A stretch of DNA of 12,542 nt, from the NCBI GenBank assembly GCA_020697025.1, contig JAJFBO010000009.1:2462-15003 (forward strand). The letters are read 5' to 3'. The first letter of the stretch is position 1. Every line of letters starts with the position of its first letter. Below are positions 7,672 through 12,542 of the stretch, one piece after another. A program made the translations under genes and the position numbers. This DNA comes from Burkholderiales bacterium (GTDB taxonomy: Bacteria; Pseudomonadota; Gammaproteobacteria; Burkholderiales; UBA11063). The notes under the pieces are model-generated. The model had not been told where the DNA came from, ran no database searches, and was given only the letters and a program-made list of their open reading frames with translations.

Positions 7672-7695
7672 AGCAGGATATAAGGGAGTTTTAAT

Positions 7696-8766
7696 ATGGG
7701 CAAAAACATTGTATTGTTTATTATGGTTATTGGTATTTGGGCTATTTTTTATCAACTAGGCAGGTCTTCAGTACCAATAAGATCCGCTGATACCAGAACT
7801 ATTTCCTGCCCCTCTACACCAGAAGTGCAGCCTATTAAGACAAAAGCAAATATTGTTGCCCAGGCAGCTGCAAAAAAATCGCAGCCACAGTTACAAAAAA
7901 ATATTGAATTTGCTTACGTACTTAACGCAAATTCAGTTACAATTTCCCAGTGTCCGATTGACTCCAATACAGGGCTAATAGAAGATTGTGCTTCTACCGG
8001 AAAAGGATTTAATGCTCCAAACCGAATTATATTAAATAAAGCCCGCACACTGGCGTATGTTGCAAATAAAGGATCAAGTACAATTTCTTTATGTAAGATA
8101 AATCCTGTTAACGGAGATTTCGAAAATTGTAAAGCAACCGGAGATGGGTTTACTATACCAGCTTCTATTATTATTGAAGAGCAAAGAAACGCTGCGTATA
8201 TTGCTAATCAAAGTGATAGTTCCATTTCAAAATGTAGGTATAATATGGTAAATGGTACTTTATCGGCTTGCTATAAATTCTCTATTGCTGGTCTTTTAGT
8301 ACCTACAGCTTTTGCTGCAAATATTAATCATAATTTCTTATATATTAGCAGTGCAGCTAATGATTCGGTATATGTATGTCATATTGGAGGAAGAAATTCA
8401 GGCCTGTCAAATTGTCATTCTACCGGTTATGGATTTGATGCACCTCAGGCTATATCATTGGATAAAAACAGTATTCATGCTTATGTTACCAATAATGGTT
8501 CACATATGATATCACTATGTGATGTAAATAATAATAATGGTGAATTAAGTAATTGTATTCTGACAGGAAGTGGGTTTAACGGATTAACAGATTTCGACTT
8601 TAACTCAGAAGGTACTGCCGCATATATAACTAATGCCAGTGTGCTTTCAGTGTGTAAAATAAATCAAATGAGCGGTGAATTATATGACTGCAAAAATGCA
8701 GGAGGAAGATTTAATACACCAGCTGGAATAACTCTATATAAAGTAAATCGTAGTATAACTGACTAA
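7696..8766 (+). CDS. Membrane-anchored periplasmic beta-propeller with six Cys-paired repeats
   Basis: The 356-residue product has an N-terminal membrane helix (about 5-20, after MGKN) that looks like an uncleaved anchor. A linker follows to about residue 70, then six tandem repeats of 45-48 residues (72-356). The repeat consensus is roughly AYVxNxxSxxISxC, then INxxxGxLxxC, then TGxGFxxP. Every repeat carries two cysteines with exactly 11 residues between them: 86/98, 133/145, 180/192, 228/240, 275/287 and 320/332. This resembles YncE/lactonase-like propellers, in which each repeat makes one four-stranded blade. The paired cysteines are well placed for one disulfide per blade in the periplasm, which is an inference. 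No catalytic residues can be assigned, so function is unknown; a binding or scaffolding role is possible. A strong AAGGGAG ribosome site lies 7 bases before the ATG. hemL follows 102 bases later on the same strand. Confidence 0.85.
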   Translation: MGKNIVLFIMVIGIWAIFYQLGRSSVPIRSADTRTISCPSTPEVQPIKTKANIVAQAAAKKSQPQLQKNIEFAYVLNANSVTISQCPIDSNTGLIEDCASTGKGFNAPNRIILNKARTLAYVANKGSSTISLCKINPVNGDFENCKATGDGFTIPASIIIEEQRNAAYIANQSDSSISKCRYNMVNGTLSACYKFSIAGLLVPTAFAANINHNFLYISSAANDSVYVCHIGGRNSGLSNCHSTGYGFDAPQAISLDKNSIHAYVTNNGSHMISLCDVNNNNGELSNCILTGSGFNGLTDFDFNSEGTAAYITNASVLSVCKINQMSGELYDCKNAGGRFNTPAGITLYKVNRSITD

Positions 8767-8807
8767 ATATAGATTATTATCTAAGGGTGTAAGCGAATTA
8801 AATGATT

Positions 8808-8840
8808 ACAGTAAACTGTTAAACAGGTTAGGAATAACCT
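8808..8840 (+). promoter_or_regulatory. Hairpin-rich leader ahead of hemL
   Basis: Three short inverted repeats are packed between the propeller gene and hemL. ACAG and CTGT at 8808-8819 can pair; CTGT at 8816-8819 can instead pair with ACAG at 8823-8826; and AGGTTA (8825-8830) pairs with TAACCT (8835-8840) around a GGAA tetraloop of the GNRA type. The stems share bases, so they compete. No T-tract follows, so this is not a standard terminator. The last stem ends about 19 bases before the GAGG ribosome site (8860-8863). Regulatory function is only a possibility. Confidence 0.3.
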
Positions 8841-8868
8841 TCATATATTATATTTTGTTGAGGTAAGA

Positions 8869-10158
8869 ATGTTAAATAATACACTATTTATTGAAGCTAA
8901 AAAATATATTCCAGGTGGTGTAAATTCACCAGTGCGGTCATTTAATGCTGTTGGCGGTACTCCTTTTTTTACCGCAAAAGCTAAAGATCACTATTTATAT
9001 GATATCGAAGAGAACAGATATATTGATTATGTCTGCTCATGGGGAGCAAACATCGTCGGACATGCCAATGAGTACGTATGTAGTGAAGTAAGCGATGTAC
9101 TAATGAAGGGATTATCCTTTGGCACCCCGACTGAAATGGAAGTTTGCTTTGCAAAAGAAATTACTAAGCTCCTTCCAAGTATTGAAAAATTTCGTACTGT
9201 CAATTCAGGAACCGAAGCAACTATGTCGGCTATTAGGCTTGCCCGCGGCTATACTAATAAAAAATATATTATCAAATTCAATGGCTGTTACCATGGTCAT
9301 AGTGATAGTTTACTTGTAAAAGCAGGCTCGGGGCTGGCAACTTTTAAAAACCCAAGTAGTGGTGGAGTACCGGAAGAGGCCGTGCAGCATACAATCGTCC
9401 TTGAATATAATAATACACAAGAATTGATTGCCGCTTTTGAAAAATATCCAAACCAAATTGCCTGTGTAATTATTGAACCTTTTGCCGGGAATATGAATTT
9501 TGTTCGCCCTACACTTAAATTTATTCAAATTCTTAGGAAATTATGCACTGATTACAAAAGCGTCTTAATTTTTGATGAAGTTATGACTGGATTTAGAGTA
9601 AGTTTATCTTGTGCCCAGGGGTTACTGGATATTAAACCTGATTTGACCTGTTTAGGTAAAGTAATTGGTGGGGGCATGCCGCTCGCCGGCTTTGGGGGCA
9701 GGGCGGACATTATGGATAATCTGGCTCCATTAGGTAGTGTTTACCAGGCCGGTACTTTATCCGGTAATCCGCTTTCAGTTGCAGCTGGGCTTGCTAATCT
9801 TGAACTTATCCAAAAACCAGGTTTTTATGAACATTTAAATACGATAAGCCACATGCTGACTAAAGGACTATTAGAGTCAGCAGCAAAACATAGGATAGCA
9901 TTTTGCAGCGATTATATTGGAGGAATGTTTGGTTTTTATTTTCGTGAGACAATACCACAAAATATGAGCGATATGGCACAAGGGAATATACAAATTTTTA
10001 ATTCGTTTTTTCATAAAATGCTAAAATCAGGAATATACTTTGCGCCATCAATGTATGAAGCAGGATTCATTTGTGCTACCCACAATGTAGATGCAGTTAA
10101 TACAACTTTGGATTTAGCCGATGCCGCATTTGCACAAATTGCTAGTGATTTACTTTAA
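8869..10158 (+). CDS. hemL: Glutamate-1-semialdehyde 2,1-aminomutase
   Basis: HemL converts glutamate-1-semialdehyde to 5-aminolevulinate, the first committed tetrapyrrole precursor in the C5 pathway, using PLP or PMP in the cytoplasm. The 429-residue length matches the family. Diagnostic segments are PGGVNSPVRSF (15-25), NSGTEA (112-117, phosphate binding), FNGCYHGHSD (137-146), DEVMTGFR (236-243, Asp236 contacting the PLP ring) and CLGKVIGGGMPLAGFGG (261-277), with Lys264 as the PLP-binding lysine. Its presence implies a glutamyl-tRNA reductase (hemA) elsewhere. The ATG has a GAGG site 5 bases upstream. The gene stands between an unrelated propeller gene and nagA, so no haem operon is visible. 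A hairpin-rich leader lies upstream and a short hairpin follows the stop. Confidence 0.97.
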   Translation: MLNNTLFIEAKKYIPGGVNSPVRSFNAVGGTPFFTAKAKDHYLYDIEENRYIDYVCSWGANIVGHANEYVCSEVSDVLMKGLSFGTPTEMEVCFAKEITKLLPSIEKFRTVNSGTEATMSAIRLARGYTNKKYIIKFNGCYHGHSDSLLVKAGSGLATFKNPSSGGVPEEAVQHTIVLEYNNTQELIAAFEKYPNQIACVIIEPFAGNMNFVRPTLKFIQILRKLCTDYKSVLIFDEVMTGFRVSLSCAQGLLDIKPDLTCLGKVIGGGMPLAGFGGRADIMDNLAPLGSVYQAGTLSGNPLSVAAGLANLELIQKPGFYEHLNTISHMLTKGLLESAAKHRIAFCSDYIGGMFGFYFRETIPQNMSDMAQGNIQIFNSFFHKMLKSGIYFAPSMYEAGFICATHNVDAVNTTLDLADAAFAQIASDLL

Positions 10159-10167
10159 AGAAAGATT

Positions 10168-10183
10168 TCTGCAAAATTGCAGA
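10168..10183 (+). terminator. Short perfect hairpin after hemL
   Basis: TCTGCA and TGCAGA pair perfectly around an AAAT loop ten bases after the hemL stop. The inner A and T could extend the pairing to seven. No T-run follows directly; the nearest pyrimidine-rich stretch (ATTTTCTCTTTT) begins about 22 bases later. It could be a weak terminator or protect the 3' end of the hemL message, so the terminator label is tentative. Confidence 0.35.
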
Positions 10184-10221
10184 CTGAAATGATAAATGGT
10201 ACCAATTTTCTCTTTTATTAT

Positions 10222-10250
10222 TTGAAATTGTTTAAATAAAAATATATTAA
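10222..10250 (+). promoter_or_regulatory. Candidate nagA promoter very close to the start codon
   Basis: TTGAAA at 10222-10227 (four of six -35 bases) is followed after 17 bases by TATTAA (10245-10250, four of six -10 bases), or after 15 bases by TATATT (10243-10248, five of six). Either choice puts the transcription start at about 10255-10258, only three to six bases ahead of the nagA ATG at 10261. The flanking DNA is very AT-rich, so chance matches are likely. Confidence 0.35.
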
Positions 10251-10260
10251 TCAGATAATT

Positions 10261-11391
10261 ATGCAACAAATTTATACAGCAAAATATATCTTTGATGGAT
10301 CAAATCTTCTGCCAGAAACTGCAGTTGTGGTTCAAAAAGGCCTGATCAAGGAGATTATAACATTAAATAATCTAAAAGATAAAAAGCTAGTTAAGAATTA
10401 TGGTGATTGTATTATTACCCCTGGATTTATTGACTTACAATTAAATGGCTGCGGTGGTGTATTATTTAACGATAATATTAGCTATACTACTTTGGAAGTC
10501 ATGTACCAAACTTGTTTAGGTTATGGTACTACTAGTTTTTTGCCAACATTAATTACCTGTGATTTTAAAGATGTGCTTAAGGCGTTAGAAACTATAAAAA
10601 CCTGGTTTACGCTACATAATAATAAGCGTGGAGTAATAGGCCTTCATTTAGAAGGACCATTTATTTCAACGATTAAAAAGGGCATTCATCCGGAACAATT
10701 TATAATACCTCCCACAAAAGAGTTGCTGGAGCAAATAGTTGTCTATAAAAAATATTTTCCAATTAAGATGACGATTGCTCCAGAAGTATTTACTATAAAA
10801 CAAATACAGTTTTTAATAAATAATAACATTATTGTTTCTTTAGGGCATAGTAATGCAAGTTATAGTGAAACCCAAAATGCAATAAAATTAGGTGCCAGGA
10901 GTTCTACCCATATGTTTAATGCCATGAGCGGCCTGTCTGCCAGAAACCCAGGCATGATTGCGGCAATATTAAACTCGGATATCCATACCGGCTTAATTGT
11001 TGACTTGTTACATGTAGATAAGGCGAATATTCAGTTATTAAATAAAAATAAGCCAGAACAGGTTTATTTAGTAACTGATGCGGTAACTTCGATGGGTACA
11101 GATATGAAGGGGTTTCGGTTTGGCGGCAAAAGTATTCATGTAAAAGATGGAATGTGCCTTGATGAGAATGGTGTACTTGCCGGAGCAAATTTAACTATGC
11201 CCAAAGCTATTGCTAATTGTATCAATATTTGCGGGCTTGATATAGTAAAAGTATTAAATATGGCAAGTCAGATTCCGGCACAAGTTATGGGATATGGCAA
11301 TAGTTTAGGCAAAATACAAAGTGGGTATAAGGCAGATTTGATTGCCTTTAATGTGAAGGATCAAACCTGCCAATATCTTGCTAACTCTTAA
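10261..11391 (+). CDS. nagA: N-acetylglucosamine-6-phosphate deacetylase
   Basis: NagA removes acetate from N-acetylglucosamine-6-phosphate in the cytoplasm, giving glucosamine-6-phosphate for cell-wall recycling or catabolism. The 376 residues match the family. Visible are GFIDLQLNGCGG (55-66), HLEGPF (129-134, metal ligand Glu131), LGHSNA (194-199, His196), THMFNAM (216-222, His217), DLLHVD (248-253, substrate His251) and VTDAV (271-275, catalytic Asp273). The start is supported by N-terminal alignment to the E. coli enzyme, with the conserved GLIK segment at 27-30 in the expected place. No Shine-Dalgarno sequence is evident before the ATG, and the best promoter candidate lies immediately upstream. 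No nagB or sugar transporter is next to it. It ends 9 bases from the stop of the convergent barrel gene. Confidence 0.96.
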   Translation: MQQIYTAKYIFDGSNLLPETAVVVQKGLIKEIITLNNLKDKKLVKNYGDCIITPGFIDLQLNGCGGVLFNDNISYTTLEVMYQTCLGYGTTSFLPTLITCDFKDVLKALETIKTWFTLHNNKRGVIGLHLEGPFISTIKKGIHPEQFIIPPTKELLEQIVVYKKYFPIKMTIAPEVFTIKQIQFLINNNIIVSLGHSNASYSETQNAIKLGARSSTHMFNAMSGLSARNPGMIAAILNSDIHTGLIVDLLHVDKANIQLLNKNKPEQVYLVTDAVTSMGTDMKGFRFGGKSIHVKDGMCLDENGVLAGANLTMPKAIANCINICGLDIVKVLNMASQIPAQVMGYGNSLGKIQSGYKADLIAFNVKDQTCQYLANS

Positions 11392-11400
11392 ACTTAGTAA

Positions 11401-11955
11401 TTAAAACACGTATGCTGCGTTTATCAAAAATACACTTGGTGTAGTACTCATTCCTGAATTAGAGTTATTAGTTACAGAACCATAATTTATATATTCAGCC
11501 CGGACAAATACTCGGGTAGCTGGAATATTAACTTTTAAACCCAGGCCCCATTCAAAATTAGCTTTTACCGTATTAAATATCTGGTTGTACCAGGCACTAT
11601 CCAGATTTGACGATACTGCATCAATTCCTAAACGTGCATATATAGTAACGGGAGTTAAGGGTATAGAAAAACCAGGAGTAGCGGCTATATCATATACTGT
11701 CGTAGATGGAGCTCCCAGATTGTTCCAGTTGCTAGCTTGTGTTATATAAGTATAGCCAGCTTCTGCTCCAATCCAGTCAGTTAACTGATAACCTGCAAAA
11801 GCTTTAATTGCTGGACTACCAGCATTACTACTATTTCCATATGCAGAAATACCTTGCATGCCATAACCTAATCCACCTCCAGCATAAAGTCCGCTTAAAT
11901 CGGCAAAAGCAAGGCTGCTTGTTGACAAAAATATTCCATATAAAATTTTAAGCAT
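11401..11955 (-). CDS. Small outer-membrane beta-barrel protein (OmpA/opacity-like)
   Basis: The 184-residue precursor starts with a signal peptide, MLKILYGIFLSTSSLAFA, with a cleavage site after AFA at residue 18. The mature part (about 166 residues) alternates amphipathic segments with Gly- and Asn-rich loops: LYAGGGLGYG (23-32), AFAGYQLTDWIGAEAGYTY (52-70), ITIYARLGI-like strands near 103-111, FEWGLGLKVNI (134-144) and VFVRAEYINYG (149-159). It ends INAAYVF, with the terminal Phe that BAM recognises in barrel proteins. This fits an eight-stranded barrel like the OmpA N-terminal domain or opacity proteins, with no periplasmic peptidoglycan-binding domain. Ligand or role cannot be deduced. 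A GGAG ribosome site lies 10 bases ahead of the ATG at 11955. It is a single-gene unit convergent with nagA. Confidence 0.85.
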   Translation of the reverse strand: MLKILYGIFLSTSSLAFADLSGLYAGGGLGYGMQGISAYGNSSNAGSPAIKAFAGYQLTDWIGAEAGYTYITQASNWNNLGAPSTTVYDIAATPGFSIPLTPVTIYARLGIDAVSSNLDSAWYNQIFNTVKANFEWGLGLKVNIPATRVFVRAEYINYGSVTNNSNSGMSTTPSVFLINAAYVF

Positions 11956-11992
11956 TTTATTATTACTCCAAAATTATTTATTATTCTTACTT

Positions 11993-12021
11993 AATGTAAA
12001 CCAAGTTTTAAAATGTGTTAA
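11993..12021 (-). promoter_or_regulatory. Candidate sigma-70 promoter of the barrel gene
   Basis: On the minus strand TTAACA (plus 12016-12021, five of six -35 bases) is followed after 17 bases by TACATT (plus 11993-11998, four of six -10 bases). Transcription would begin near 11986, giving a leader of about 31 bases with the GGAG ribosome site properly placed. Confidence 0.4.
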
Positions 12022-12084
12022 TAATTAGCATGAAAATATTACAATTAAATCTTGGATTACACTATAATATACATTTAAGCACCA

Positions 12085-12121
12085 GTACAACATATTTAAT
12101 TACTAAGTTAATATGTTGTAC
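12085..12121. repeat. Inverted repeat with 12-base perfect arms
   Basis: GTACAACATATT (12085-12096) and AATATGTTGTAC (12110-12121) are exact reverse complements separated by 13 bases. Allowing one bulged T lets the pairing continue slightly inward. No T-tract follows in either direction, so it is not a standard terminator. The two arms are centred about 25 bases apart, roughly two to two and a half helical turns, which would also suit a dimeric DNA-binding protein. It lies between divergent promoters. Confidence 0.75.
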
Positions 12122-12194
12122 GATATCTTAGGCCTATTTGAGGTCTTTAATTGAAACTTGTTAAAAAAGCAACAATTGAAGGTTTTAAGAATAT

Positions 12195-12216
12195 ATTATA
12201 TCATGTGAGATATAAT
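12195..12216. repeat. Inverted repeat with 8-base perfect arms upstream of sppA
   Basis: ATTATATC (12195-12202) and GATATAAT (12209-12216) are exact reverse complements around the loop ATGTGA. The right arm contains TATAAT, so the site might overlap a -10, but no -35 is seen at a suitable distance. All arm bases except one pair are A or T, so chance is a real possibility. Confidence 0.45.
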
Positions 12217-12282
12217 TGCTAATATCATAAAGTATAGCTAATCAAAAATAATAACTTTATAATTTATTAATCAAGGATCACT

Positions 12283-12542
12283 ATGGACAACTCCTGGGAA
12301 AAATCAACATTAGAAAAAGTATTATTAGAAACTGTTAAAGAGCAACGTCGTGCAAGGCGTTGGCGGGTTTTTTTTCGGTTAATCTGGCTGGTAATCATTG
12401 GAATAGTTTTATTTAATGTTTTTAATGGTAAATCAAAAATATCTGTCGGACAGGGTAAACATGTTGCAATTATTAATCTAAAAGGTGTGATTAATGATGA
12501 AAAGAAGACTTATGACACGATAGTTGATGGCCTTACAGAAGC
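12283..12542 (+). CDS. sppA: Signal peptide peptidase SppA, S49 family (N-terminal part only)
   Basis: The gene starts at the ATG at 12283 with an AAGGA ribosome site at 12273-12277 and runs off the right edge, leaving about 87 residues. The N-terminus has a short amphipathic stretch starting MDNSWEKSTLEKVL, then a basic cluster EQRRARRWR (20-28), a single membrane helix (about 29-47) and the first strand of the protease fold, HVAIINLKGVI (60-70). This layout matches betaproteobacterial SppA, an inner-membrane serine peptidase that degrades signal peptides after their release, with the catalytic domain in the periplasm. The catalytic Ser and Lys lie beyond the window. The short form (one S49 domain) is more likely than the long E. 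coli form, judging by the N-terminus, but length cannot be seen. Confidence 0.85.
   Translation, partial: MDNSWEKSTLEKVLLETVKEQRRARRWRVFFRLIWLVIIGIVLFNVFNGKSKISVGQGKHVAIINLKGVINDEKKTYDTIVDGLTE

Larger units (their letters stand above)
11956..12282. other. 327-base AT-rich divergent intergenic region
   Basis: This gap between the barrel gene (minus) and sppA (plus) contains the barrel promoter candidate (11993-12021), a plus-strand TATAAT at 12063-12068 with a poor TTACAA -35 18 bases upstream, a 12-base-arm dyad (12085-12121) and an 8-base-arm inverted repeat (12195-12216). The longest small ORF noticed, 33 codons starting at 12030, has no ribosome site and is not called. No tRNA or other structured RNA was recognised. 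If sppA is transcribed from the TATAAT at 12063, its leader would be about 200 bases and include both inverted repeats. Confidence 0.6.

Noticed and set aside
10916..11188. Open frame opposite nagA (90 codons, minus).
   Set aside because: It is a shadow of the conserved nagA coding sequence; the product has no recognisable features.
11391..11405. A 15-base match between the nagA/barrel junction (minus strand) and the loop region of the dyad (12095-12109).
   Set aside because: About one exact 15-base match is expected by chance in an AT-rich window of this size, and neither site suggests an att or mobile-element end.
12030..12131. A 33-codon plus-strand ORF in the barrel-sppA gap.
   Set aside because: It has no ribosome site and runs through the dyad; length is well within chance for this composition.
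1..12542. DNA uptake sequences, suggested by comM and possible Neisseriales affinity.
   Set aside because: Neither the Neisseria 10-mer GCCGTCTGAA nor the Pasteurellaceae AAGTGCGGT was seen, and no other short sequence stood out as over-represented.
1..12542. CRISPR arrays, tRNAs, insertion sequences, phage or defence genes.
   Set aside because: No spaced direct repeats, tRNA arm motifs, transposase or integrase motifs, or terminal repeats were recognised on either strand.

Overview
The window (about 12.5 kb, AT-rich) looks like ordinary chromosome from a low-GC Gram-negative bacterium, most likely a betaproteobacterium. This is inferred from protein resemblance and gene order, not from any rRNA. 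The clues are a ubiK-comM pair, a ferredoxin-type reductase of the kind usually labelled 'CDP-6-deoxy-delta-3,4-glucoseen reductase' in Betaproteobacteria, a Neisseria-like dihydrolipoamide dehydrogenase, an LptM-like lipoprotein and a betaproteobacterial-style SppA N-terminus. A low-GC Neisseriales relative would fit, but this is tentative. I see no rRNA, tRNA, CRISPR array, insertion sequence, phage gene or recognisable defence system.

Layout. Positions 1-7498 are all on the minus strand. In transcription order, a tight five-gene operon (7498 down to 2272) encodes a 2Fe-2S/FAD reductase, an LptM-like lipoprotein, LpdA, NadK and RecN, with junctions of 6, 11, -1 and 15 bases. A good extended -10 promoter (7530-7538) precedes it and a hairpin plus T-tract (2063-2089) ends it. 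A second unit follows at once, ubiK-comM with a 4-base ATGA overlap, and then a membrane-anchored, possibly SPOR-type protein cut by the left edge. From 7696 to 11391 the genes are on the plus strand: a membrane-anchored periplasmic beta-propeller with a strictly repeated Cys-X11-Cys pair, hemL and nagA. A small outer-membrane beta-barrel (11955-11401, minus) converges on nagA. After a 327-base intergenic region with two inverted repeats, the start of sppA (12283 onward, plus) runs off the right edge.

How the genes relate. The large minus operon mixes redox and cofactor enzymes (flavin/iron-sulfur reductase, NAD-dependent LpdA, the NADP-forming NadK) with LPS-transport assembly (LptM) and double-strand-break repair (RecN). 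nadK-recN is a known pairing; the upstream part is less usual. ComM (branch-migration helicase for natural transformation) and RecN both serve recombination, but the terminator places them in separate transcripts. HemL feeds tetrapyrrole synthesis, NagA recycles amino sugars, and SppA removes leftover signal peptides.

The least conventional items are the cysteine-paired propeller, the 12-base-arm dyad between the barrel gene and sppA, the probable near-leaderless start of nagA, and the hairpin-rich leader of hemL. Nothing here amounts to a clearly new multi-gene system.
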